From an uncultured Lachnospiraceae bacterium (lineage in GTDB: Bacteria; Bacillota; Clostridia; Lachnospirales; Lachnospiraceae), in contig CAMWTP010000003.1 in NCBI GenBank assembly GCA_947177165.1, positions 84,590 to 148,589 on the forward strand: DNA of 64,000 bases. The letters are read 5' to 3'. The notes below the pieces were generated by a model, which searched no databases, was not told where the DNA came from, and was given only the letters and a program-made list of their open reading frames with translations. Position 1 is the first letter of the stretch, and each line of letters starts with the position of its first letter. The position numbers and the translations under genes were made by a program. Below, piece by piece: positions 8,587 to 17,962 of this stretch.

Positions 8587-8615
8587 GGAACGGCAGACTC
8601 CCCATCTGCCGTTCC
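8587..8615 (-). terminator. Terminator of the glutamine synthetase gene
   Basis: Perfect 11-bp inverted repeat (GGAACGGCAGA and TCTGCCGTTCC) with a 7-nt loop, about 23 nt beyond the stop codon. The minus strand continues TTGTTCTTCT. The plus strand also has a T-rich run (CTGTTTTTTA) after the stem, so it may work both ways. Confidence 0.75.
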
Positions 8616-8637
8616 CTGTTTTTTATACCAATATCAA

Positions 8638-10749
8638 TTATACTTCAAACATCAGATCCCCGTATGTAGGAATCGGCCAGATTGTGCTGTCCACAATCAT
8701 CTCCAGCTTATCAATCGGCGCACGCAGCGCGTCCATGGCCGCCTTGACAGTATCTTTGTAATAGAATGCCAGCTCCTTCGCATCAGCAATTTTAGAAGCA
8801 CCTGCCTCCACTGCTTTCAGAGTGTTGAGTGCCTTCTTGGCCTCTGCCAGAAGCGCATCCACCTCCATCAGCATTTCCATCTGTGCCTCCGCGCCAACAC
8901 CTGCCTCCTTGATTGCAATCACACAGTTAGCAAGGTCTCCTGCATAGGAAGCCACTGCCGGAATAATATCCTTTCCAGCCATATCAATCATCGTGAGCGC
9001 CTCAATATTGATCGTCTTCGCATAGGTCTCATAGATGATCTCCTCGCGCGACTCCAGCTCAACCCTCGTGAAAATACCAAATTTCTCAAACAAAGCCACT
9101 GCCTTGTCTGTCGTGATCGTCGAAGCTGCCTCGATCATGGACTTAATATTGGGCAGTCCGCGTCTTGCTGCCTCCGCAATCCACTCGTCTGAATAGCCGT
9201 CACCGTTAAAGATGATTCTCTGATGCTTTGTCATATACTCCTTGATAATATCATGTACTTCCAGGTCGAAATCCTCAGCCTTTTCCAGTCTGTCAGCCGC
9301 CTCACAGAATGCCTCCGCAACGATCGCATTCAGCGTGGTGTTCGGGCTTGCGATCGAGTCGGCAGAACCGACCATACGGAACTCGAACTTGTTTCCTGTA
9401 AACGCAAACGGCGAGGTCCTGTTTCTGTCAGTCGCATCCTTCTCAAAATCAGGCAGTGTGGACACGCCCGTCTCAAGCTTTCCGCCCTGTTTTACCTTCG
9501 CTGCGTCACCCGTCTCCACAAGCTGTCTCACAACATCCTCAAGCTGATCGCCAAGGAAAACGGAAATAATTGCCGGGGGAGCCTCGTTCGCTCCGAGTCT
9601 GTGATCATTTCCGACATCGGACGCCGACTGGCGGAGCAAATCGCCATGACGGTCCACGGCCCTCAGAATGCAGGCAAGCACCAGTAAAAACTGAATATTC
9701 TTGTTCGGCGTATCGCCCGGATCGAGCAGGTTCTCGCCGTTGTCCGTCGTGATGGACCAGTTGTTGTGCTTCCCGGAACCGTTGACACCCGCATAGGGCT
9801 TCTCGTGGAGCAGACACCTCAGATCATGCTTGTATGCGACGCGCTTCATCGCCTCCATCACCAACTGGTTATGGTCTACCGCGATATTTGCCGTCTCATA
9901 GATCGGCGCCAGCTCATGCTGTGCGGGCGCAACCTCATTGTGCTGTGTCTTTGCCGTAACACCCAGCTTCCAGAGCTCCTCATTCAAATCTTTCATGTAC
10001 GCGCCGACACGCTCCTTGATGACACCAAAGTAGTGATCCTCCATCTCCTGTCCCTTCGGAGCGGGCGCGCCAAAAAGTGTACGGCCCGCAAACATCAGGT
10101 CTTTTCTCTGCATGAAGAGATCCTTATCCACCAGAAAATACTCCTGCTCTGGTCCGACAGACGCTGTAACCTTGGTAGCTCCTGTATTTCCGAACAATTT
10201 TACAATACGAAGCGCCTGCTCGCTCAATGCCTCCATGGAGCGCAGCAGCGGAGTCTTCTTGTCAAGCGCCTCGCCTGTATAAGAACAGAATGCTGTCGGA
10301 ATACAGAGAATCACGCCGCAGCCGGACTCTTTTAAAAACGCCGGCGAAGTGATATCCCACGCCGTGTATCCTCTCGCCTCAAATGTCGCGCGGAGTCCGC
10401 CTGACGGGAATGAGGAAGCATCCGGCTCACCTTTGATCAGCTCTTTTCCAGAGAATTCCATCAACATTTTTCCCTCGGAATCGGGGTGTGACACGAAAGA
10501 ATCATGCTTTTCCGCCGTGATGCCCGTGAGCGGCTGGAACCAGTGTGTGTAATGTGTCGCGCCGTTCTCCACAGCCCAGTCCTTCATCGCCTTTGCCACG
10601 ACATCCGCGGTTGTCATGGAAAGCTCGCCGCCGTGATCCATAACCCTCTTTACTTCCTGAAATACTTTCTTGGTCAGTCTCTCCTTCATCTTCTCAACGG
10701 TAAAGACTTTCTCACCAAAGATTTTTTCCACGTTTAATGCTTCGCTCAT
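8638..10749 (-). CDS. glnN: Type III glutamine synthetase
   Basis: ATP-dependent ligation of ammonia to glutamate, the central cytoplasmic step of nitrogen assimilation. The length of about 703 residues and motifs are those of GSIII, not the 440-470-residue GSI. Visible blocks are the N-terminal GSIII region with [12 protein letters not shown] and EKHDSF, the core [25 protein letters not shown] with its catalytic acidic residues, [12 protein letters not shown] (ATP/ammonium loop) and [15 protein letters not shown] chose the ATG at 10749 (MSEALNVEK) because GAGGA lies 8-9 nt upstream. An ATG 21 bp further up (10770) also has AGGA at a longer spacing. The gene stands alone; a terminator-like hairpin with seven Ts lies about 95 nt before the start. 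Confidence 0.97.
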   Translation of the reverse strand: MSEALNVEKIFGEKVFTVEKMKERLTKKVFQEVKRVMDHGGELSMTTADVVAKAMKDWAVENGATHYTHWFQPLTGITAEKHDSFVSHPDSEGKMLMEFSGKELIKGEPDASSFPSGGLRATFEARGYTAWDITSPAFLKESGCGVILCIPTAFCSYTGEALDKKTPLLRSMEALSEQALRIVKLFGNTGATKVTASVGPEQEYFLVDKDLFMQRKDLMFAGRTLFGAPAPKGQEMEDHYFGVIKERVGAYMKDLNEELWKLGVTAKTQHNEVAPAQHELAPIYETANIAVDHNQLVMEAMKRVAYKHDLRCLLHEKPYAGVNGSGKHNNWSITTDNGENLLDPGDTPNKNIQFLLVLACILRAVDRHGDLLRQSASDVGNDHRLGANEAPPAIISVFLGDQLEDVVRQLVETGDAAKVKQGGKLETGVSTLPDFEKDATDRNRTSPFAFTGNKFEFRMVGSADSIASPNTTLNAIVAEAFCEAADRLEKAEDFDLEVHDIIKEYMTKHQRIIFNGDGYSDEWIAEAARRGLPNIKSMIEAASTITTDKAVALFEKFGIFTRVELESREEIIYETYAKTINIEALTMIDMAGKDIIPAVASYAGDLANCVIAIKEAGVGAEAQMEMLMEVDALLAEAKKALNTLKAVEAGASKIADAKELAFYYKDTVKAAMDALRAPIDKLEMIVDSTIWPIPTYGDLMFEV

Positions 10750-10849
10750 TTTGATTTCCTCACTTTCCATTGATCATGACGTCCTGCTGCATTTTGTATC
10801 ATAAACTGCACTTTTTGTGCGTCATAACGTTTATCTGTCTACAAAAAAA

Positions 10850-10882
10850 GTTCCAAAAAAAGAGATTATTCTTTTTTGGAAC
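10850..10882 (-). terminator. Terminator-like hairpin in the glutamine synthetase leader
   Basis: On the minus strand GTTCCAAAAAA pairs with TTTTTTGGAAC and is followed by seven Ts (GGAACTTTTTTTG). It can end transcription from upstream, or act as an attenuator if the glnN promoter lies before it. A further possible hairpin, GTTCA...TGAAC around the palindrome ATATCATGATAT, lies just upstream (about 10889-10917). No promoter of good quality is visible between the hairpin and the gene. Confidence 0.55.
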
Positions 10883-10999
10883 ACCTTCGTTCACGATATC
10901 ATGATATATAATTTTGAACCATTACATTCTCGCATTTCATATGTCTGTGCCTGATTTCTTTTACTTTTTATACAATAATATATTCTCAAACAAAAATCA

Positions 11000-11073
11000 A
11001 GGCTTTCTTAAAAAAATTCTGCTGTTTTTTGCCATTTCTGCATTTTGCATAGATACTTTTTTCAAGAAAGCCT
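11000..11073 (-). terminator. Inverted repeat downstream of trhP, probable terminator
   Basis: AGGCTTTCTT (11000-11009) and AAGAAAGCCT (11064-11073), extended inward by A and T runs, form a long stem with a loop of about 40 nt. It starts 28 nt after the trhP stop, and TGATTTTTG follows on the minus strand. The 10750-11100 interval holds this element and the glnN leader hairpin, and nothing else I recognise. Confidence 0.5.
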
Positions 11074-11100
11074 GTTTTTCATTAAATATAACCATGCTTC

Positions 11101-12360
11101 CTATTGCACCTTGCACGGCTTCGCGCTTTCCACACGCAGGAGATCATACGGCTTTGGCCTGTCTGCAAGCTCCGCATACAGAATCTGCCTGGAATGCGGG
11201 CAGCTCTCAACAGCTTCTCCTGCCTCATTATACATGGAGAGTACTTTTGTATGAACATTGCTCCCGTCAGGCTTCATAATCTCAATCGTGTCACCGGCAC
11301 AGAACTTATTTTTCTGCTCAAATTTCGCATAGCCGCGCCCGTCAACGGACTCCACAATGCCAAGATATACATACTCATTCACGTAAGTATTATTGTCATA
11401 GATCTGCGTGTTTTCGTCCGGCTTTCCGAAATAAAATCCCGTCGTAAACTGGCGGTATGTGCACTTTGCAATCTCAGCCCTGTACCAGTCCATGTTGCTG
11501 CGGTATTTTTCCTCCGATTCAAAATAATCGTCAATTGCCTTTCTGTAAGTGCGTGCCACACATGCCACATAAAGCGCAGTCTTCATGCGCCCCTCAATTT
11601 TAAAACTGTCGATTCCTGCTGCCACCAGCTCAGGGATATGCTCAATCATGCACAGATCCTTGGAATTAAAAATATAGGTCCCGCGCTCATTCTCATACAC
11701 AGGAAGATACTCACCCGGGCGCGTCTCCTCGACCACCGCATACTTCCAGCGGCACGGGTGGGTGCACGCCCCCTGATTTGCATCTCTACCAGTGAAATAA
11801 CTGGACAGCAGGCACCGCCCAGAATAGGAAATGCACATCGCGCCGTGGATAAAGCTCTCAATTTCCATCTCCCCGGGTATGTTGTCCCTGATCTGTCTGA
11901 TTTCCACCAGCGAAAGCTCTCTTGCCGACACAACGCGCTTTGCTCCCTGCTGCCACCAGAACCGATAGGTCTGATAGTTTGTGTTGTTTGCCTGCGTGGA
12001 AATGTGAATCTCGATCTCGGGACAGACTTCCTTCGCGATCATAAACATGCCGGGATCGGATATGATCAGCGCGTCCGGCTTTATCTCTTTTAACTCCGCA
12101 AAATACGTCCTTGCCCCCTCCAGATCGTCATTGTGCGCAAGGATATTGGCCGTCACGTATACCTTCACATCATGTTCATGTGCAAACCGGATTCCCTCCG
12201 CCATCTCCTGACTGGAAAAATTCTTTGCCTTGGCGCGCAGCCCGAATGCCTCCCCGCCGATATATACAGCGTCCGCCCCGAATATGACAGCCGTCTTTAA
12301 CACCTCTAAGCTGCTCGCCGGCACCAGAAGCTCCGGTTTGCCTGGTCTCTTATTGTCCAT
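11101..12360 (-). CDS. trhP: U32 family protein, probable tRNA U34 hydroxylation protein TrhP
   Basis: A 419-residue member of the U32 'peptidase' family. TrhP/YrrO-type members make 5-hydroxyuridine at wobble position 34 of tRNA, using prephenate. The U32 signature is clear: ESFIHGAMCISYSGRCLLSS at about residues 168-187. Four cysteines (C176, C183, C199, C203) sit in the positions expected for the family's metal/Fe-S site. The start follows GGAGG at a good distance. Directly upstream lies a trmR-like methyltransferase gene, whose known partner step is methylation of the same base to 5-methoxyuridine. In Bacillus subtilis the homologues yrrM and yrrO are also neighbours. A true protease role is less likely. 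Confidence 0.85.
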   Translation of the reverse strand: MDNKRPGKPELLVPASSLEVLKTAVIFGADAVYIGGEAFGLRAKAKNFSSQEMAEGIRFAHEHDVKVYVTANILAHNDDLEGARTYFAELKEIKPDALIISDPGMFMIAKEVCPEIEIHISTQANNTNYQTYRFWWQQGAKRVVSARELSLVEIRQIRDNIPGEMEIESFIHGAMCISYSGRCLLSSYFTGRDANQGACTHPCRWKYAVVEETRPGEYLPVYENERGTYIFNSKDLCMIEHIPELVAAGIDSFKIEGRMKTALYVACVARTYRKAIDDYFESEEKYRSNMDWYRAEIAKCTYRQFTTGFYFGKPDENTQIYDNNTYVNEYVYLGIVESVDGRGYAKFEQKNKFCAGDTIEIMKPDGSNVHTKVLSMYNEAGEAVESCPHSRQILYAELADRPKPYDLLRVESAKPCKVQ

Positions 12361-12472
12361 TCTAATCCTCCATTGATTTCACAGAAACACAGTTCCTGCA
12401 TTCTCTCACACCGCACATAATCTATAGAGTCTCCTCCATGCACACCAGTCTGTGCCCTCCGCGGAATCTTTC

Positions 12473-13123
12473 TTAAAGCATTCGCTTTGCAGAGAGCGTA
12501 ACGCCGTCCGCAATCGGCAGTATCGTCGTCTCCAGCTCCTCGCAGTGCGTCAATTGGTACAGATATTCCCGCATCCTGTTGTGTATCGTGCGGTTTCTGC
12601 GGATCACCGCATACTTTGACTCTATCAGTTCACCCTCCTGCAGCACATTATCTGACACCAAAAGCCCTGTCGGCGATAACAGCCTCAGGATATCCGGCAG
12701 AAAATTGATATACTGCCCCTTTGCCGCATCCATAAAAATCAAGTCGTATGCACCGTCTTCTTTGAGTGAAGCCAGAATCTCCGCGGCGTCCCCTTCCAGA
12801 AGCGTGATGCAGTCTGCCTTGCCTGCCTTCTCAAAATTCTCCTTTGCGAGCGGTATCCGTTTCTCATACTTTTCAATAGTCGTTATCTGACATCCTTCCG
12901 GCGCGTACTCGCTCATCAGCAGCGCAGAAAAACCAATGGCAGTTCCGACCTCCAGAATACGCATCGGTCTTCCCCATGTGATTAAGAGTCTCAAAAGACT
13001 CTGCATCTGCGGCCTGATAATCGGCACACTGGTCTCTATCGAATATTTCTCCAACTCATTCAAATAGGCTGGTTTTTCACTGTCAAAAGAATGTAAAAAC
13101 GTCTGCATTCTCTCCTCCGCCAT
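12473..13123 (-). CDS. trmR: O-methyltransferase, probable tRNA 5-hydroxyuridine methyltransferase TrmR
   Basis: Class I SAM-dependent O-methyltransferase, 216 residues, of the type first compared with catechol methyltransferases. The SAM-binding glycine loop is LEVGTAIGFSA (about 57-67). Metal and catalytic residues lie in FMDAAKGQY (130-138) and SDN (157-159). TrmR (YrrM) transfers a methyl group to 5-hydroxyuridine 34 of tRNA, giving mo5U, which helps decoding at the wobble position. The trmR name rests on the adjoining U32 gene 112 bp downstream; the fold alone would only support 'O-methyltransferase'. GGGAGG stands 10 nt before the ATG. The promoter at 13174-13202 fits a two-gene operon. 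Confidence 0.82.
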   Translation of the reverse strand: MAEERMQTFLHSFDSEKPAYLNELEKYSIETSVPIIRPQMQSLLRLLITWGRPMRILEVGTAIGFSALLMSEYAPEGCQITTIEKYEKRIPLAKENFEKAGKADCITLLEGDAAEILASLKEDGAYDLIFMDAAKGQYINFLPDILRLLSPTGLLVSDNVLQEGELIESKYAVIRRNRTIHNRMREYLYQLTHCEELETTILPIADGVTLSAKRML

Positions 13124-13173
13124 GACTTCAATGCCTCCCTTACAACCTTACCATCCCGCGACATTATAAAGCT

Positions 13174-13202
13174 ATTCTAACATTAGATATGGAGTCTGTC
13201 CA
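13174..13202 (-). promoter_or_regulatory. Promoter of the trmR-trhP operon
   Basis: Minus strand TGGACA (13197-13202), 17-bp spacer, TAGAAT (13174-13179); each box has five of six consensus bases. The distance to the trmR ATG is about 50 bp. Confidence 0.65.
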
Positions 13203-13244
13203 CAAAATCTTCGTTTTATAACCATCGCCTGCGCCACAAGCTTT

Positions 13245-16200
13245 CTATGAATTCTGACACTCCTTACATCCCTTGAAACAATCCCTGCCGATGCTGCCGA
13301 CACCTGACGGAAGCTTCGCACCCGAAAGGTTTACGCAATATGCAAATGCTTCCTGTCCGATGCTCTCCAATCCGTCTGGAAATTCCACGCTTTCAACATT
13401 GCAGCTGTGAAACGCCATGGCGCCAATATGTGTAATCCCTCCCTTGAAGACAATGTGCTTAATCTGAACCGTGTACGCATTCCACGGCGGCGTGGCGCCG
13501 TCATAATCTGCCATCTCGCCGCTGCCTTCGATTTCCAGCAATCCGTCATAATACAGTTTCCAGACAATATGATTCTCCTCTTTTCCGCATTCTCCCTCTA
13601 TGGGCACATGTATGATGACTTTACGGTCAAACTTTTCTTCCAGCATGGAGCTGTCTGTGAATTTAACGCTCAGCTCACATCCCTCCGCCGCCTCATAGAA
13701 AGCCTTTCCCCCTATTTTATCCGGCTTTTGTTCGTGCTCCATATAGATTTCTTTCAGCTGTTCGCACCGCTGAAACGCTCTTGCAGCAATCTCCTGCACG
13801 CTGTCGGGAAATACCACATACTCGAAACCCTGACACCCAAAGAAAGCCCGTTTATCAATTTTTTGCAGAGAATCCGGAAACAAAAGAGGCCGAATTTCAG
13901 TTTTGACAATACTTTGACAGTTAAAAAAGGCCTCTTCCCCGATGTACCTCAAATTTTCCGGCAGCACAATTTCAGACAACGCCATGCAGTTTTTGAATGC
14001 CTTCCTGTCAATCCTCTCTATTTTTTCTGTGAGCACAACCTTTTTGAGATTTATGCAATCCTCAAAACTGCTGCTGTGCACACAGGTAATGTCTCCCTCC
14101 ACAACTGCTGTCTCAATTTTATTGCGGACGGAATGCCACGGGTATTCCTCCCTGCTGATTTCCTTTTGTCCTTCCGCGCGCTCTTTCATGGCTGTAATCA
14201 AAAGGACTGCAGTTTCCCTGTCATATTCATAGTGAACTCCGATTTCGCGGCAGTCTCCCTGCACACAGAAAACCGGACAGGTACAGTTGCCCTCATTCCA
14301 TGCAGATTTACTTTGCTCTGACGACAAGTAAACGACTCCCTTATCCAAGGCATAAAATGCCTCGCGATAGATGCGCGGTCCGCAGTTTTTGTGCAGAAAA
14401 ACGATTTCCTCCAGACTGTCACACCCATAAAATGCCATGCTGTTGATTATCTGGATATTTTCCCCTATGAGTACACTTGTAATCGTCTGATTACTTAAAA
14501 AAGCGATATCTGCAATGGCCGTTACCGGAAATCCCTTTACATAAGACGGGATTTCGAGCTTTCCGCTGCTCACTGCACAGCATTCGCACAGAATTGCTTC
14601 TCCGGTTTCCGCGTCAACACGATAAATAATGTGATCCAGCGTAAGCGGCTCCCGCGGTATTTTATCGCAAATTGTTTCCGACTCAATGCTGCATCCTGAG
14701 AAGGAGTTCTCTTCCTTATTACAATGAGGATTTAAAAATATGACACTTTTTAATTCAGTACAGCCTTGAAAAGTGTTTTTCCTCACCGTGGTAATCCCTT
14801 GGGGAAGCATAATATGTCTCAGTCCGACACAGTCAGAGAATGCACCTTCCTCTATCGTTGTCAGACTCCTTCCCAAAACAATCCTTTCGAGTTTCCCGCA
14901 CCCGCTGAATGCCTCCCGGTCAATTGTGCGCAGTGTATCCGGCAGTTTCATTTCCCGCAGCTTCTCACAATTTGCGAAAGCCTTTTCCCCAATCGTATGC
15001 AGCGAGGACGGAAATATCACTTGTTCCAGTTCCCTGCATCCGGAAAAGACCTCCTGCTCCAAATTTTTCATCTCCTCTGGAAGCTCAATCTGCCCTAAAC
15101 TGCTGCACCCCATAAAAGCCTGCCGGCCGATGCGCTGAACCTTTTTGTCAATTTTCACTTTTTTCAATATTTTGTTATTTGTAAATGCACCATCCGCTAT
15201 CTCTCTAACCGGAAGACCTGTCAGATAGGCTGGTATCACTGCGATTTCACTTCTATCCTTGTCTGCATATTTTTGAATGGTCACTGTCTGCTTTTGCGCA
15301 TTGATTCGAAATCGAAAGGGCGGTTCCGCCATTATCTCCTCTTGCGGTACAGTCACAAGCTGCTCGATTCCGCTGAACTGATTTCCGGACTCCCCGGGAA
15401 AACTCACCGCGTCCGAACCGTGAAAATAGATTGTTTTCAGTTTTCTGCAAGCCGCAAAGCTGTCTTCCTTCACGTTGATTTCTTTTGCCCAGATTGCTGC
15501 TGCCTCCAGTCTGGTACAGCCATAAAATGCCTTGGCTCCCAATTCCAGCCGTTTTGCCTGCAGATTCACAGAAACCAGCGAAGTGCATTCCTGAAAGCAG
15601 CTTTCCGAAATCTTTTCTACCCTATTCGGAAGATTCAGCGTTTCCAAACTGGTGCAATAATAAAAAGCTTTTGTGCCAATCATCCTCACTGACGGCGGGA
15701 AAGATACACCATTCAGTTCCTCGCAGCCTGCAAAAACCCCCTTCAGATCATAGTCCAACGATTCTTTTCCCACCTGAAATACGGGATAGCCGTCTATGAT
15801 TTCCGGTATGACAAGCGTATAACGGTTTGTCTCATTTATGACCTGATTATCATCAAATGCCTTATAATCTGTTATGATCGCATGTCTATCCTCAATCTCT
15901 ATCGTAAATTTGCTTCGATCCTCCCATTTGGGATCGCCGCCTTCCGTTTTTCCATTGATTGTAATATATCTCAGCTTCCCGCAGTCCTTGGATTCACTTT
16001 TGTTATACTGTGCATCCTGCGCCAGAAAAGTAAGCGCGCGCAGGCTGCTGCATCCGTCGATGGCTGCATTTCCAAGCTTCTTTACCTTGGACGGACACAC
16101 CAGGTAAGAGAGCTTTTTGCATCCTGAAAAAGCCTGATCTCCGATCTCTTCGATACTATCCGGCAAAACGATCTCCTCTATGTCTGTCTGATCCTTGAAA

Positions 16201-17915
16201 GCCTCTTTCCCAATAGATACTACCGGAAATCCTTGTATCATATCCGGCACTTTGACACATGGGCCAGAACCATTATAATGCAGAATCTTCACACAATCTT
16301 TTTCCTTTAAATCGGTATAAGAAAACCAATTGCTGCTCTCTGTGAGCTCCTTGTAAGCAATCTTATCCTTATACTCAGCTTCCACCTGATCAAACAGTTT
16401 GGGATCTGCTAAAATACTTACTCCCCTCAAAGCATCATACACCTGAGGCTGCAGTGCGGGGACTCTGTCTCCCTTTATCACCAGACTGTTCAACCTGTCT
16501 CGAAACAGAAGATGCTCTCTGCCGACACTTTCTATCTCTGGAGAAAGTATGATTTCTGCCAAATTTCCGCACCCCTGAAATGCATTTTCAGCAATCTGTC
16601 CACAGTCTCGTGGAATCCTCACAGTTCTTAATGCCGTACAGCCCGCAAAGGCTTCTTCCATAATCTGTATCCCGTCTGGCAGAATAAGACGCCGGATATT
16701 CGTGCACCCTTTCAGTGCATTTCTTCCGATCTTTCTCAGATTGCCCATCTCCCGTATACTTCTCAGGCTCTTACATCCCTCAAATGCTGATTGCCCAATG
16801 TTGGCGGCATATTCCGGAAGCTCGATCTTCTCAAGACTGGCACATTGCCGCAGCATCCCGGCGGGAATTTCCGGGTGAAGCCGATACCTTCCTTCCTTAA
16901 ACGTATTGGGTATCGGATCGCCGAATGTGGCATTGTCAAACGTAATCTTCCCGCTGACTCCATACATGATTTTATAATGGCCGTCTTTGCCATAGGCCAC
17001 ATCCACTAACTGCTCACCAAAATCATACGTCTCATGTTCTTGTGCTATCACATCAAAATCTTCTGCTTCCTTCGCCTGATTCGTCTCTTTCTCTTTGATG
17101 ATGCCTGATGTCACCGACAGTCTTTTTGGCGGTAAAACGACCTCCCTTAACTGGTTACAGCCGGCAAGAAATTCCTCGCCTATGTCTGTGACAAGTTCAG
17201 AGAGTACTATCCTCTCGAGACTTTTGCAGCCTTTCAGCATTCTGTCAGGTATCACGATTCCCTCGGTTCTATGCAGCCGGAACCGTCCCTGTTCCCATAA
17301 ATCACACAAAATTTTGCTCCATACAACCTTATTAAATGTAGCTTTACCGCTGAATCCGTATTTTATTTTATACAGACCTTTTATGCCATAGGCCACATCT
17401 ACCTTCAACTGCCCAAAATCAATTACTTCACCATTCACAGATACTGTTACAAAATCTTTCATTCTCTCTAAATATCTGTCATAAACTGAATGGCTCGTGC
17501 TGATCACCCCAGGCAAATACAATGTCTGCAGCGAGGTGCAGTTTTCAAAAAGCCCTTCTCCAAGACTCGTGACAGTACTTGGAAGTTTTACAGACTTAAT
17601 ATTCTTATCAGCAAACGCCTCTTTTGAAATCTTCCTGACCAGATGTCCTTCAATTACTGCAGGCACATCCACAGTCTCCGCATTTCCTGTATAATGGACA
17701 ATTTCCGCGTATCCATCTTCTTTATTGATATCATACTGAAAGTCTTTGGGAATGAATGATTGTCCATATGCCCGAATGATACCTTCCTCAAACATGGAAT
17801 AATACTGTTTCTCTCTGTCGGACAGGTTGGGAAGCAGTTCATCTCCCAATTTGCTTTGCTTCAGTCCTATGTCTGCTGCTGCATTTCGATTGTTTGTCAG
17901 TGATTTTGTATTCAT
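13245..17915 (-). CDS. Giant BspA-type leucine-rich-repeat protein without signal peptide
   Basis: A 1556-residue protein made largely of LRR_5/BspA repeats with the pattern AFxGCxxLxxIxLPxxLxxIGxxAF. I can follow some thirty units, arranged in blocks that each open with a 'YTGNAETVDVPAVIEGHLVRKISKEAF'-like strand pair. Two related inserts without LRR (about residues 170-240 and 305-370) share VDVAYGxxGxYKIxYGxSGKxTF and GRxRLH. A BspA-type module with GSGEMADYDGATPPW precedes the last repeats. Most BspA proteins are surface adhesins with signal peptides. This one begins MNTKSLTNNRNAAADIG and has no signal or anchor, so it is either cytoplasmic or exported by an unknown route. It is the last gene of the LytTR-DUF6603 block. 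AAGGAAGGG precedes the ATG. Confidence 0.9.
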   Translation of the reverse strand: MNTKSLTNNRNAAADIGLKQSKLGDELLPNLSDREKQYYSMFEEGIIRAYGQSFIPKDFQYDINKEDGYAEIVHYTGNAETVDVPAVIEGHLVRKISKEAFADKNIKSVKLPSTVTSLGEGLFENCTSLQTLYLPGVISTSHSVYDRYLERMKDFVTVSVNGEVIDFGQLKVDVAYGIKGLYKIKYGFSGKATFNKVVWSKILCDLWEQGRFRLHRTEGIVIPDRMLKGCKSLERIVLSELVTDIGEEFLAGCNQLREVVLPPKRLSVTSGIIKEKETNQAKEAEDFDVIAQEHETYDFGEQLVDVAYGKDGHYKIMYGVSGKITFDNATFGDPIPNTFKEGRYRLHPEIPAGMLRQCASLEKIELPEYAANIGQSAFEGCKSLRSIREMGNLRKIGRNALKGCTNIRRLILPDGIQIMEEAFAGCTALRTVRIPRDCGQIAENAFQGCGNLAEIILSPEIESVGREHLLFRDRLNSLVIKGDRVPALQPQVYDALRGVSILADPKLFDQVEAEYKDKIAYKELTESSNWFSYTDLKEKDCVKILHYNGSGPCVKVPDMIQGFPVVSIGKEAFKDQTDIEEIVLPDSIEEIGDQAFSGCKKLSYLVCPSKVKKLGNAAIDGCSSLRALTFLAQDAQYNKSESKDCGKLRYITINGKTEGGDPKWEDRSKFTIEIEDRHAIITDYKAFDDNQVINETNRYTLVIPEIIDGYPVFQVGKESLDYDLKGVFAGCEELNGVSFPPSVRMIGTKAFYYCTSLETLNLPNRVEKISESCFQECTSLVSVNLQAKRLELGAKAFYGCTRLEAAAIWAKEINVKEDSFAACRKLKTIYFHGSDAVSFPGESGNQFSGIEQLVTVPQEEIMAEPPFRFRINAQKQTVTIQKYADKDRSEIAVIPAYLTGLPVREIADGAFTNNKILKKVKIDKKVQRIGRQAFMGCSSLGQIELPEEMKNLEQEVFSGCRELEQVIFPSSLHTIGEKAFANCEKLREMKLPDTLRTIDREAFSGCGKLERIVLGRSLTTIEEGAFSDCVGLRHIMLPQGITTVRKNTFQGCTELKSVIFLNPHCNKEENSFSGCSIESETICDKIPREPLTLDHIIYRVDAETGEAILCECCAVSSGKLEIPSYVKGFPVTAIADIAFLSNQTITSVLIGENIQIINSMAFYGCDSLEEIVFLHKNCGPRIYREAFYALDKGVVYLSSEQSKSAWNEGNCTCPVFCVQGDCREIGVHYEYDRETAVLLITAMKERAEGQKEISREEYPWHSVRNKIETAVVEGDITCVHSSSFEDCINLKKVVLTEKIERIDRKAFKNCMALSEIVLPENLRYIGEEAFFNCQSIVKTEIRPLLFPDSLQKIDKRAFFGCQGFEYVVFPDSVQEIAARAFQRCEQLKEIYMEHEQKPDKIGGKAFYEAAEGCELSVKFTDSSMLEEKFDRKVIIHVPIEGECGKEENHIVWKLYYDGLLEIEGSGEMADYDGATPPWNAYTVQIKHIVFKGGITHIGAMAFHSCNVESVEFPDGLESIGQEAFAYCVNLSGAKLPSGVGSIGRDCFKGCKECQNS

Positions 17916-17962
17916 ATACTGCTTCCCTTCCTTGTATACTGATCTCCTGCTAACCGTTAATC

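Noticed and set aside
13407..14321. 304-codon plus-strand open frame opposite the LRR protein
   Set aside because: Repetitive LRR coding DNA often leaves the opposite strand open. There is no ribosome site or recognisable protein.
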